Positions 1 to 8,363 of a stretch of 64,000 nucleotides of DNA are shown one piece after another. The position numbers and the translations under genes were made by a program. Every line of letters starts with the position of its first letter. The stretch's first letter is position 1. The notes beneath the pieces were generated by a model. It had not been told where the DNA came from and searched no databases. It worked only from the letters and a program-made list of their open reading frames with translations. This DNA is from Undibacterium sp. (lineage in GTDB: Bacteria > Pseudomonadota > Gammaproteobacteria > Burkholderiales > Burkholderiaceae_D): contig JAUSNO010000034.1 of NCBI GenBank assembly GCA_030645915.1, forward strand, positions 52,724 through 116,723. Reading direction: 5' to 3'.

Positions 1-977
1 CCAATTTTTGTGGTCACGCTGGGCGTGCCGCACACCATGGCGTCGGCCAGCTTGCCCTTGATGCCGGCGCCAAACCGTAACGGCGCCAGGCAGACCCGCG
101 CCTGCGTCATCAGTGCCAGCGCATCGTGCACCCGGCCCAACACATGAAAGCCTTGCTGCGGGTTGTGCAAGGCCATGGCCTTGGGCGGCGGATACGCCCC
201 TGCAATATGCAATTGCGCCTGCGGCAAAGCTTGCCGTATCCGTGGCCAGATCGCATGCTTGAGCCATAACACGCCATCCCAGTTGGGTCCGTGACGGAAG
301 TTTCCTACAGTGAAAAAATGCTGGCGCTGCTCGAAAGATGGCCCGGCCTGGCCAGCCTGTTCCGGCAGCAGGTTCAACATCAGATTGCAGTGATGCAGCA
401 GCATCGCGGGCACGCCAAACTGCTGCTGCAGCAGATCCATCTCCACCGCGGAAATCATCAGGGTCAGATCGCAACGATACATCGCAGCGATCTCGCGTTG
501 TGCCATATCGTCGGTGGCCATCAACGCGGCCAGATCTTCCGGCGCGGCCTCAACGGCACCACACTGGTTTCTCTCAGTCTCATTGGCGCATTGTTGCTGT
601 GCTTGCTTGAGCAGGGCATGACGGGCAAAGCGCAGGCTATGCAGGTCGCTGGTATCGAGTACGCGCAAGGCATCCGGGCAAATTTTTTCTACCCGCCAGC
701 CAAATTGTTCTTCGGTATAAAAGCGATCAAACAGCACCATATCTGGCTGGTATTGAGCGATGAACTGATCGAAGCTGTCGCAGTTAAGCGCGATGTTTTT
801 TTCTTCGATGTGCAGCGCTGACAGATCGGCACGGTGTTCCGACAAGGCACTAGCACTGGCGAATATCACCTGCCAATGCTGGCGGCGAAATACGCTCAGC
901 AATTCCATCATGCGGCCACCCGCTGCGGTGGAACGCGGTTCTGGCCAGACATAACCGATCACTAGAATTTTTTGCAT
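1..977 (-). CDS. glycosyltransferase, GT4-like (3' end cut by window)
   Basis: The frame opens at the ATG at 977 (MQKILVIGYVWPEPRS) and stays open leftwards for 325 codons to the window edge, so the C-terminus is missing. The opening resembles the N-terminal Rossmann half of GT-B glycosyltransferases. Residues about 224-255 (VGNFRHGPNWDG, then IWPRIRQALPQAQLHIAG) and about 300-315 (AGIKGKLADAMVCGTPSV) match the start and the donor-binding part of the C-terminal GT4 half. The likely role is transfer of a sugar from a nucleotide-sugar donor in surface polysaccharide or glycan assembly; the acceptor cannot be told. No neighbouring glycan genes are visible. Confidence 0.8.
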   Translation of the reverse strand, partial: MQKILVIGYVWPEPRSTAAGGRMMELLSVFRRQHWQVIFASASALSEHRADLSALHIEEKNIALNCDSFDQFIAQYQPDMVLFDRFYTEEQFGWRVEKICPDALRVLDTSDLHSLRFARHALLKQAQQQCANETERNQCGAVEAAPEDLAALMATDDMAQREIAAMYRCDLTLMISAVEMDLLQQQFGVPAMLLHHCNLMLNLLPEQAGQAGPSFEQRQHFFTVGNFRHGPNWDGVLWLKHAIWPRIRQALPQAQLHIAGAYPPPKAMALHNPQQGFHVLGRVHDALALMTQARVCLAPLRFGAGIKGKLADAMVCGTPSVTTKI

Positions 978-1143
978 TATTTTTATAAAATAAAGGGAGT
1001 ATTTTTAAAAGCGCTCGTAATTAGTGCGTAATCGACCTAAATTAACACATACTACCAGTCAGTATATGAATTACACCGGCTGAACTTGCCAGAACGCCAA
1101 GGATGGCACATCATACGCTGACGTACTCTCCGGAACCTCCATG

Positions 1144-1397
1144 ATCCTAGATTCCCCAGTTGACCGCTATAAATTTTCTGAAAAGTCGCATGAACATTAA
1201 CTGTTACGGTGTTTTTATAGTTCACCAAATGGGTGAGCGCGCTACGAGTCCGATTGCACACTTTTCCGCGGGGCGGCCATCCGCGCCTCTGGACTGCGTT
1301 GTTCCTCTTATCAACGTGAAGGTTGCGTCGTCGTCACGCCTTGCCAGAGACGCGGAAAAATGCACACTCGAACCCGTCCAACTGAGGAATCTAGGAT
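1144..1397. repeat. interval bounded by ~17-bp inverted repeats, MITE-like
   Basis: ATCCTAGATTCCCCAGT at 1144-1160 is the inverse complement, with one mismatch, of ACTGAGGAATCTAGGAT at 1381-1397. Weaker inverted matches lie inside (GCGCCTCTGG near 1284 with CCAGAGACGC near 1344; the 1256-1270 and 1350-1365 stretches). No convincing ORF lies inside. The right end contains the GAGG ribosome-binding site and the first bases of the start codon of the following gene. This suggests a decayed small mobile element, but only one copy is in the window, so that is inference. Confidence 0.4.
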
Positions 1398-2208
1398 GAT
1401 AAAACCTCTCTTATTGTTGGCAATCACTTTCTGCATGTTAATGAGCCATGTGCCGGTTTGGTCACAAAAATTACCATTGCATGTACTGCGCATTGCTACC
1501 GGCGAATTGCCTCCTTACGCCACCGAGACGCGCGCCGACAAGGGCATCGCCTTAAGCATCGTCCGGCGCGCCTTTGAGCTCGAAGGTATCCAGGTTGAAT
1601 TCACCTTCTTGCCCTGGTCGCGTAGCCTGGCAGAAAGCCGGTTGGGCAAATGGGACGGCACAGCGTACTGGGGGCACAAGCCCGGGCATGATCAACACTT
1701 TATCCTCAGCGACAACGTGCTGACCGAGCAATGGGTATTTATCTATCGCAACGCGCTTGATTTCAAATGGAACAAATTATCTGATCTGCGCCCTTATCGC
1801 CTGGCCATGATCCCAGACTACACGTATACGCCAGAAATCTGGGCCATGGCCAACAAGGGCGAATTCAAGATAGACAAACTGCCCAATGACCTGACCGCCT
1901 TGCGCATGTTATTGCTCAAGCGCATAGACGTGACGCCGATGGAACGCAATGTCGCCTGTGACATTTTATCGCGCAATTTTTCCACCGCCGAGGCGGCACA
2001 ATTGTCGGCACACCCCAAATTGATGACGGAAAGTTTTACCACGCATCTGATGCTGCCACGCGTTTTGCCTGACAGCACGGCAAGAATGAACAGCTTCAAT
2101 GCCGGCCTGAAAAAACTGAAGTCTTCTGGTGAATACTCCAGGTTGCTGGCGCAAGTGAGCTGCCCCAAGGGCTGGGAAGTGTTGACCAAAACCTCACCAT
2201 CACCGTAA
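1396..2208 (+). CDS. orphan periplasmic solute-binding protein, family 3 (SBP_bac_3-like)
   Basis: 270 residues from the ATG at 1396, preceded by GAGG at 1384-1387. An upstream in-frame ATG at 1360 has no such site and would spoil the signal peptide. Residues 1-24 (MIKPLLLLAITFCMLMS...VWS) look like a Sec signal. The mature part (LRIATGELPPYATE, ALSIVRRAFELEGIQVEFTF, SLAESRLGKWDGT) matches the amino-acid-type family-3 binding proteins. No permease or ATPase is adjacent, as is common for the orphan subgroup in betaproteobacteria, so it may be a sensor or binding protein rather than part of a transporter. It converges on the sensor kinase gene ending at 2226. Confidence 0.75.
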   Translation: MIKPLLLLAITFCMLMSHVPVWSQKLPLHVLRIATGELPPYATETRADKGIALSIVRRAFELEGIQVEFTFLPWSRSLAESRLGKWDGTAYWGHKPGHDQHFILSDNVLTEQWVFIYRNALDFKWNKLSDLRPYRLAMIPDYTYTPEIWAMANKGEFKIDKLPNDLTALRMLLLKRIDVTPMERNVACDILSRNFSTAEAAQLSAHPKLMTESFTTHLMLPRVLPDSTARMNSFNAGLKKLKSSGEYSRLLAQVSCPKGWEVLTKTSPSP

Positions 2209-2225
2209 CAACCGTAACGATGGGA

Positions 2226-3833
2226 TCAGCTGTGCAGGCTAAGATCGGCGCTGGGGGCGATCAGCGGCAAAGTCATGATGAAACTGGCGCCCTGACCCAA
2301 ACTGCTTTCTACCCGGATTTTTCCGCCAAAGACATCATTGACGAGATTGTAGACAATATTTAATCCCAGACCGCTGCCACCCTGTCCCAACTTGGTGGTA
2401 AAAAACGGATCAAAAATACGCCCAAGGTTGGCGGCAGAAATACCCGCGCCGTTATCGCTGACGATCAGCTTCAGCGCAGCCGGTGTGCTGCCGGCAAGAA
2501 GATGCGCGCTGATACGGATCTCGCCGCGAATTTGCGTTTGCCCTTCATCTTCAAAACCATGGATCAGGGCGTTGTTGATTAAATTGCTGATAATTTGTCC
2601 CAGTGGCCCGGGATAGGCATCCATCTGAATGTCCGCATCAATCTCAATGTGCACCTGGTGTGAACTGCGACGGATGACAGCGCCCATGGTGAGGACGGTT
2701 TCCCTGATCACTTCATCGAGCTTGAACTGACGCCGCTGCGCGCTGGTGCGGTCCACCGCTACGCGCTTGAAGCTGCCGATCAGTTCCGCTGCATTTTGCA
2801 AATTGCGCAGCAACATATCGCTGGCCTGGGTATTGTTATCGACATATTTGGTCAGCGTAGAACGGCTGATGCCATGCCCCATCGCACCTCGAAAATCGGC
2901 ACTGAATGCTTGCAGCGTGCTCGCTACCGTGACGCAATTGCCGATCGGTGTATTGAGTTCATGTGCGACACCGGCGACCAGTGAGCCAAGTGCCGCCAGA
3001 CGGTCGGAGCGCTGTATTTCCATCTGTGCATTTTTCAGCGTATCCAGGGTATCCCTGAGTTCCTGATTGGTGGTGTGCAATGCAAGGGTGCGATCGATCA
3101 CGCGCTGCTCAAGCGTGGCGCTATGATCGGCCTGCAGCTTCATCAGCTCGCCCAGACGCGCGCGCATAGAATCGACACCTTGTGCCAGATTACCTAACTC
3201 ATCGGCACGCCCGACCTGCACCGCTTGCTCCAGCTTGCCTTCAGCCAAGCGATCTACATCGAGCTGCAATTGCTGCAGGGGGCGCATCATGCGGCGCTGA
3301 AACAGCATCAGCAACAGCACAAATGAGATCAGCAGCTGCAAGAAAATGGCCGCTCCAGCCTTGATCATGCTTTTTAAAAATTCCTGTTCAACCAGCTGGC
3401 TGCTCATCTCTATGCTAATGCGTCCTATCGGCAAGCCGTCCCATTGAATGCTGCGTGTTTCGCGGACGATGGTGCCACGTAATTCGGGGCGTTCCGCTTC
3501 GACGAAGAGCCCCAGGGAGGCGTCTTCCACCAGTATTTTGACCACATCCGGGTTGAGCATGACGGAGTTGACAAAGGTCTGCGCCGCCTCTTTGTCGACA
3601 TGCCACACAGGTATCGCCATGGTCTGCTGCAACATGCTGGCATACTGCAGCAGCGGTGCGCGTATCCTGACATCGAGCTCGCGTTGGTAACTATCGCGCG
3701 CCACCAACACGCCCACCAGCAATGCCGGCAATACGATGCCCAAAGCAATCCCCAGCACGATCGCATTTCTGAGCGAAACCGTGCCGAAGCGCTTTTTTAC
3801 CTGACCGTCGTTGATCTGCTGATTTTTCTGCAT
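2226..3833 (-). CDS. membrane sensor histidine kinase
   Basis: 535 residues. A membrane segment at about 24-46, a periplasmic sensing region to about 155 and a second membrane segment at about 160-180 are followed by a HAMP region (180-235), a helical linker and the kinase core. The phospho-acceptor box is LAALGSLVAGVAHELNTPIG with the histidine near residue 292. The N-box (QIISNLINNALIHGFED), G1 (VSDNGAGIS), F-box (DPFFTTK) and G2 (GSGLGLNIV) are all intact, so it should be catalytically active. No response regulator gene is adjacent, so the partner is unknown. The periplasmic domain shows no recognised ligand-binding signature. Confidence 0.9.
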   Translation of the reverse strand: MQKNQQINDGQVKKRFGTVSLRNAIVLGIALGIVLPALLVGVLVARDSYQRELDVRIRAPLLQYASMLQQTMAIPVWHVDKEAAQTFVNSVMLNPDVVKILVEDASLGLFVEAERPELRGTIVRETRSIQWDGLPIGRISIEMSSQLVEQEFLKSMIKAGAAIFLQLLISFVLLLMLFQRRMMRPLQQLQLDVDRLAEGKLEQAVQVGRADELGNLAQGVDSMRARLGELMKLQADHSATLEQRVIDRTLALHTTNQELRDTLDTLKNAQMEIQRSDRLAALGSLVAGVAHELNTPIGNCVTVASTLQAFSADFRGAMGHGISRSTLTKYVDNNTQASDMLLRNLQNAAELIGSFKRVAVDRTSAQRRQFKLDEVIRETVLTMGAVIRRSSHQVHIEIDADIQMDAYPGPLGQIISNLINNALIHGFEDEGQTQIRGEIRISAHLLAGSTPAALKLIVSDNGAGISAANLGRIFDPFFTTKLGQGGSGLGLNIVYNLVNDVFGGKIRVESSLGQGASFIMTLPLIAPSADLSLHS

Positions 3834-3958
3834 TGAGGAGTTTTTTGAATGGCTGCCGACTAGGGCGTGTTGAGCACTTCTGCACAGTTAACGCCTTAAT
3901 GTAGCATGAACAAATGACATTTGCCTAAACGTCATTTATTCGGCGGCAGCCGGCAAAC

Positions 3959-4849
3959 TCAAGCCCTCAACAGGCGCAAATCAAGTCGCCCGTCCTTCAT
4001 CGGCGGGCACCAGAAATACGCCCCTGTGAGCGGCTGACTGAACGAGAACAAGGCATCGACTATGCCGTCTTCCGCGCCCGACATGCGGCGCAGCTGCGCC
4101 TCAAATGCGTAAAACGATTTGCCGAAGGCGACAAAATGCAAACCCGCATGTTCGTGTTCCGACCACGGCATGGAGCGCCGCAGGACGAAGGCTTCCGGGT
4201 TAAAATTTTCTTGCGCAGTACGTTTGACGTGGGCCGATTCTGGCGCGTCTTCGAGCTCTTCGTTATCGCTTTTGCGCCGGCCTATCAGGTTGTCCTGCTG
4301 CGCTTGCGGCATCGCTTCAAATTGCTCGAAGCCATGCTGCCATTGCTGAACGGCGACAAAGCTGCTGCCATTGAGACCATCGCCTTGCCCTTGCACGAAG
4401 GCAGCGGCAATGGCCGCGGCGTCTTCAGGATTTTCTGTGCCGTCCTCGTAACCGGTCAGGTCACGCCCCGAACCCACCTTGAACGCATCGATTGTCTGCT
4501 GCAGATCGAAAGCGTCGGCCACGGCATGGCGCAGGCGTCGCGCCTGATGCACCAGTTCACCGCGCTGTTCTTCACGACACCAGCACCAGAGCGCGGCGGG
4601 CGCCGCGGGCAGCTTCACCATACTGCCTGCAACGCCGTTGAAATCATGCAAACCCGGCACGCCTCCCCCCACTAGCTGCACCAGAGAAGCGCCCAGACCC
4701 AGCACCACACGCGCACCATCCACCAGGGGCAAGATTGCCGAGAGCGCGTCCATCGCCGTCCCGGCATCGGCCTCAGGCCGGAGGTGGAATGTCAGATAGA
4801 TCGCATGGGACGGTATCGCTTGCAGGATGCCTTTCTGAATCGATTGCAT
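3959..4849 (-). CDS. Dyp-type haem peroxidase
   Basis: 296 residues, the usual size for a bacterial dye-decolourising peroxidase (B/P class). The family hallmark GxxDG is present as GYEDGTENP near residue 133. The probable proximal haem-ligand histidine lies in ESAHVKR (about 207), and the distal arginine in EAFVLRRSMPW (about 223). No signal peptide is seen, so the enzyme should be cytoplasmic or packed into an encapsulin-like shell; no encapsulin gene is nearby. It oxidises bulky electron donors with hydrogen peroxide; the physiological substrate is unknown. The next gene to the left is a separate sensor kinase. Confidence 0.92.
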   Translation of the reverse strand: MQSIQKGILQAIPSHAIYLTFHLRPEADAGTAMDALSAILPLVDGARVVLGLGASLVQLVGGGVPGLHDFNGVAGSMVKLPAAPAALWCWCREEQRGELVHQARRLRHAVADAFDLQQTIDAFKVGSGRDLTGYEDGTENPEDAAAIAAAFVQGQGDGLNGSSFVAVQQWQHGFEQFEAMPQAQQDNLIGRRKSDNEELEDAPESAHVKRTAQENFNPEAFVLRRSMPWSEHEHAGLHFVAFGKSFYAFEAQLRRMSGAEDGIVDALFSFSQPLTGAYFWCPPMKDGRLDLRLLRA

Positions 4850-4875
4850 TGCTGTTCCTTCTGATCAATGGTGGA

Positions 4876-5391
4876 TTATTCCGGCCACACTGCCAGCATG
4901 AGTTCATCCATGTCCCCGGGATTGGCTAGCGTCTCTTGCGCTTTTTTCCATTCCTTGGGAGCAGGTTTGCTGCGTGCCGTGTGTTTGGCACGGTCGGTCA
5001 GCCATTTTGGCGTATCGATCAGCATCTTGATGCCGAACACGACCGTTCCTTGCGCCACGGCAAACGGCGGCACTTTCTTGACCGCTTCGATGACCTGATT
5101 TTCGTAGTACTCGTGCAGCGCCGGCTGCATGTCTAGCCAGGCTGCAATTTCGCCGTCCGAACGTACTGCAACCACCAGAAAACCGCTGCTATTGGGCATG
5201 CTGGCTTTCTTCAGTGCATTCCAGACGTTTGATTGCATCTTGCGCGAGAATCTTGCCAGGTCTTCGATATTGACCTGCTTGTCCTGCAGCGTTTGTTCGG
5301 ACTGAAAAAAATACACGGCATCAAAACGCGGTTCGGCTGCCTGCACCAGCGACGCCAACATCAACAAAAGAGAGGCAAGCAGCAGTTTCAT
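4876..5391 (-). CDS. exported protein of unknown function
   Basis: 171 residues. Residues 1-19 (MKLLLASLLLMLASLVQAA) form a clear Sec signal peptide with an AxA-type cleavage site, so the mature ~152-residue protein is periplasmic. The mature part has no family I can name. It is a mixed alpha/beta soluble protein with a conserved-looking core (SGFLVVAVRSDGEIAAWLDMQP) and a lysine-rich segment before the acidic C-terminus. It lies 26 bp upstream of the DyP gene and 9 bp downstream of the asparaginase-like gene, all on the same strand, so the three may be co-transcribed. Confidence 0.65.
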   Translation of the reverse strand: MKLLLASLLLMLASLVQAAEPRFDAVYFFQSEQTLQDKQVNIEDLARFSRKMQSNVWNALKKASMPNSSGFLVVAVRSDGEIAAWLDMQPALHEYYENQVIEAVKKVPPFAVAQGTVVFGIKMLIDTPKWLTDRAKHTARSKPAPKEWKKAQETLANPGDMDELMLAVWPE

Positions 5392-5400
5392 GATAAGTCC

Positions 5401-5892
5401 TTAAAGTGGGTTGGCAATGAAGACACCTGCCGTGCGATTTTTTTGCACGTTATCCCAGGTAAACACCTGGCCATTCATCGCCACATACACACCAGCAGGC
5501 AAGAGCTGCGCGACGCCGCAGGCAAAACCGAGATTGAACAGGGCATCCGAATTGGCGATCTCGTACGGGATCATCGCACCGGTAAAAACGATGGCCTTAT
5601 CCAGCCTGGCGGCACCCAGCACCTCGGCAGTTTCGCGCATGGTATCGGTGCCGTGAATAATCACGATGGCTTTTTCAGCCGCTTGCTGGCAGGACTGCAA
5701 GATTTCCTGCCGGTCAGCGTCAGTCATATCAAGAGAATCCATCAACTTATTTGCTTCCAGCGCCACCGGCAAGGTCAGGCGGGCGCGCTTGAGCACTTCA
5801 GGCAAATGGCTCGCGGCAAAGCCAAGTTTGCCCGCCAGCTCATCATAATGTTTATCAAAAGTGCCGCCGGTAGCGATGATCTTTAATGTCAT
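5401..5892 (-). CDS. single-domain asparaginase-like protein
   Basis: 163 residues, only the N-terminal half of a normal (~330 residue) type I/II L-asparaginase. The two active-site threonine motifs are present: TGGTFDKHY at residues 8-16 and HGTDTM near 80, followed by VFTGAMIPY. In full-length enzymes a catalytic lysine follows the FNL helix; here that helix reads FNLGFACGVAQLLPAG with no lysine. The C-terminal domain is absent, and the ORF ends cleanly rather than by an evident frameshift, so this looks like a stable short subfamily. Whether it hydrolyses asparagine is open. Confidence 0.75.
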   Translation of the reverse strand: MTLKIIATGGTFDKHYDELAGKLGFAASHLPEVLKRARLTLPVALEANKLMDSLDMTDADRQEILQSCQQAAEKAIVIIHGTDTMRETAEVLGAARLDKAIVFTGAMIPYEIANSDALFNLGFACGVAQLLPAGVYVAMNGQVFTWDNVQKNRTAGVFIANPL

Positions 5893-6087
5893 GTCGATTG
5901 CTCTATGTAGTTGAGATAATTGGCATATTGTAGCGCCAGTTATCTCGGATAGGCGATCAGGCTAAAGCTGATATGACGGCGCCCGTTCACAAACATCGCC
6001 ATCCCGTCAATCCCAGCTTGTCTATCATTAACATTGGACTATAGTGATATCTTGTTTGTTTTCTTGCGACCGTTTGCTGCATTTTTC

Positions 6088-6864
6088 ATGAAACCCATTG
6101 CCCCAGGCACCATCATCTTTCACCGTCATCGCGGCTATGGCGTGCTTACCGCTGTCAATTTATTGACGGGCTGGGTCGCGGCACGTTTTGGCGACGAATC
6201 GCGCACGCTCGATCTGAATTTATCCACCGATGACGTGCAGCATGCCGATGGCGAGCCTATCCTGTTTCGCCGCGCGCCGCCAGAGCGCATGCCGCATGCG
6301 CGCCTGATGGCGATGGTGCGTGAGTTACATCGTGCCGGTTATCAGCGCTTGTATTTGTATAGCTGGCCGAAACCATCCGGGCTGCACTGGCGCTGGCAAT
6401 TGTTTACCGGGCCGCGCCACTGGATGCAAAGGCCGTGGCGCGAGGGCTGGTATGGCTCAGGCGCCGATTACAACTTCAATCCCGTCATGGGCTGGGGCGA
6501 TGCCCCAGGCGCCAGCACCACCGAGTTAATCCACGTTTTGGCGCAATTTGATCCTGCCGGCCTGGCGCAGGCACTCGGGCGCGATGAAGACCATACGAAT
6601 TGGTTTGCAGCGGTATGCGATGCCTTGCTGCCCGACTATGCCTACAGCCTGGGCGCAGATCAAAACGGCCTGGCGTTGCCGCAGCACTTGCCGGTCATCG
6701 CGGTACGGCAGCGGCTGGCAGCCTACGCTGGCCCGGACTTGCCCTGGCCGCCGGGCTGGAAACATCTGTGGGGGCCTGACGCCCTATCGCATGCGCACGA
6801 TCCGCGCAGCGTGGTCAGGCATGATGTGATCCCTACTTCCATGCGTCTGCCGTTTGACCTTTGA
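6088..6864 (+). CDS. conserved hypothetical protein, Trp/Pro-rich
   Basis: 258 residues from the ATG at 6088 (MKPIAPGTIIFHRHRGYGVLTAV). An upstream in-frame ATG at 6034 would add 18 hydrophobic residues with no obvious ribosome site. Residues 1-45 look like a small beta domain (a 'hrGyGvltavn' pattern). The rest is rich in Trp, Pro and Gly (WPKPSGLHWRWQLFTGP, HWMQRPWREGWYGSGADYNFNPVMGWGD) and may be a compact enzyme-like fold. I do not recognise the family. It has no signal peptide and stands alone, convergent with the hydroxyacid dehydrogenase gene. Confidence 0.6.
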   Translation: MKPIAPGTIIFHRHRGYGVLTAVNLLTGWVAARFGDESRTLDLNLSTDDVQHADGEPILFRRAPPERMPHARLMAMVRELHRAGYQRLYLYSWPKPSGLHWRWQLFTGPRHWMQRPWREGWYGSGADYNFNPVMGWGDAPGASTTELIHVLAQFDPAGLAQALGRDEDHTNWFAAVCDALLPDYAYSLGADQNGLALPQHLPVIAVRQRLAAYAGPDLPWPPGWKHLWGPDALSHAHDPRSVVRHDVIPTSMRLPFDL

Positions 6865-6924
6865 GCGGAAAAAGACCCTTATCTTTTCAGGTCTTTCCCA
6901 TATTTTCAAAATGAGCATGCCCAA

Positions 6925-6987
6925 GACGCAGGCGCCATGCGGGTTTCCGGCATGTATGGCCTGCAGGCCGCATGCCGATTGCGTGCC
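6925..6987. repeat. REP-like palindromic element, copy A
   Basis: About 63 bp with the family pattern GACGCA..CCATGCGGGTTTCC - loop - CTGCAGGCCGCATG..ATTGCGTGC. The arms CCATGCGG and CCGCATG.. pair imperfectly. It lies between the convergent genes ending at 6864 and 7021, where it could also act as a bidirectional transcript end. Confidence 0.7.
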
Positions 6988-7020
6988 GGGCTTGCCTTGT
7001 TTTGCAGATCAGGCCGTGAC

Positions 7021-8013
7021 TTAGCGTTTGCCCAAAGCAGCCGGATTGAGGACATTGCCTGGTGTGCCATTGGCGAAATCCAGAATATTCTGAAACGCCG
7101 CGCGGAAAACCATTTCATAGCTGTCTTGCTCGACATAACCCAGATGCGGCGTAGCCAGCACGTTCTCCATGCGCAGCAGCGGATGGAGGACCAGCAGTGG
7201 CTCGGTCTCGAACACATCGAGCGCAGCAAAGCCGGGGCGACCTTGTTGTAAAGCGGACTCCAGCGCGCCGGCCTGCACCAGCTCCGCGCGGCTGGTATTG
7301 ACGAACAAGGCATCGGGTTTCATCAAGCGCAGATCAGCCGCGCTGACAATATGACGTGTCGCGTCATTTAAACGAAGATGTAAAGAGATGATGTCACTTT
7401 CAGAGAAAAAAGCTTCTCTTGAGATGGCAGCCTGATAACCATCCTGTTGCGCCTGAGCGCGACTGGCTGCACCGCCCCAGATGACGACCTGCATGCCGAA
7501 TGCCTTGCCATAGCCGGCCAGCAGTTTGCCAATCTTGCCGTAGCCCCAAATCCCCAGCGTGCGTCGCTTCAAGACACGCCCCAGGCCATTGCGCTGCGGG
7601 CTAATGGACGCCATCTGCCATAAGCCATCGCGTAAATTAGCCGAATATTGCGGTATTTTACGCGACGATGCCATGATTAAGGCCCAGGTCAGTTCGGCGG
7701 TGGAAGCTGGATCACCCACGCCCTCCACGATGGCAATGCCAAGCTCGGTAGCGGCGCTAACGTCGATATGCCCCGCCACTTTGCCGGTCTGCGAGATCAG
7801 TTTCAGCCTGGGCAATTTTTGCAGCAATGCCCGGGGTAATGCAGTGCGCTCGCGAATCAATACCAGCGCGTCAAAGGAGGCCAGGCGTATTGCCAGTTGG
7901 CCGATACCGACGGCGCTGCTGTTAAAGACTTTAACCTCGTGCTCTTGCAAAAGAGCAAAACAAGGTAACTGCCGGACGGCATCCTGGTAGTCATCTAAAA
8001 TGGCAATTTTCAT
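7021..8013 (-). CDS. D-2-hydroxyacid dehydrogenase family protein
   Basis: 330 residues from the ATG at 8013 (MKIAILDDYQD); GAGG lies 14 bp upstream, whereas the in-frame start at 8031 lacks a site. The Rossmann fingerprint GIWGYGKIGKLLAGYG is near residue 150. The catalytic triad of the family is visible: Arg in FVNTSRAELV, Glu in DVFETEPL and His in ATPHLGYVEQ. It should reduce a 2-oxoacid with NAD(P)H or do the reverse. The substrate cannot be predicted from sequence alone. It is transcribed alone, divergently from pckG. Confidence 0.9.
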   Translation of the reverse strand: MKIAILDDYQDAVRQLPCFALLQEHEVKVFNSSAVGIGQLAIRLASFDALVLIRERTALPRALLQKLPRLKLISQTGKVAGHIDVSAATELGIAIVEGVGDPASTAELTWALIMASSRKIPQYSANLRDGLWQMASISPQRNGLGRVLKRRTLGIWGYGKIGKLLAGYGKAFGMQVVIWGGAASRAQAQQDGYQAAISREAFFSESDIISLHLRLNDATRHIVSAADLRLMKPDALFVNTSRAELVQAGALESALQQGRPGFAALDVFETEPLLVLHPLLRMENVLATPHLGYVEQDSYEMVFRAAFQNILDFANGTPGNVLNPAALGKR

Positions 8014-8363
8014 AAAATAAAATTTCCTCAACGAGTTTGTCAGCTGACAAATATCATTTTTCTTTCAATAAAAGTACTACTGTGCTAACGATTTTGACTT
8101 CAAAATTAGCGTCAAACGTATTGCGCGTGTAAAATACTTCGCACCGTAGCTTATTGATTCTTCCGCCCCACAGCATCCTGCAGGGCGCTAGTCTGGATGC
8201 AAGACCACCGTCTTGCCTTCCATTATCCGACAGAACCGTCTTTTGTTTGTCTGCAGCCTTACCTTGCTTGAGCTTTTCTGCTCGCACCGACAGACATTCT
8301 CCAGACTGTCCTGCCGTGCCGCTACACAGATTTTTTATTTGAAATGGCATTGGAGAAATTATC
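8014..8363. other. divergent intergenic region with pckG leader
   Basis: 350 bp without a credible gene. It must hold the promoters of the hydroxyacid dehydrogenase (leftwards) and pckG (rightwards). A TTGACT at 8094-8099 could be a -35 element for pckG, but no good -10 sits at 17 bp. A 7-bp perfect hairpin (GCAAGAC, loop CACC, GTCTTGC) lies at 8199-8216 in the C/T-rich leader and is not followed by a T-run. A GGAG ribosome site at 8351-8354 precedes pckG. Confidence 0.5.

Noticed and set aside
1052..1261. Short open frames in 1052-1399 on both strands
   Set aside because: They lie inside the inverted-repeat-bounded interval, overlap each other and show no protein features.
8014..8363. A riboswitch ahead of pckG
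   Set aside because: Only a 7-bp hairpin is visible, and no known aptamer pattern was recognised.
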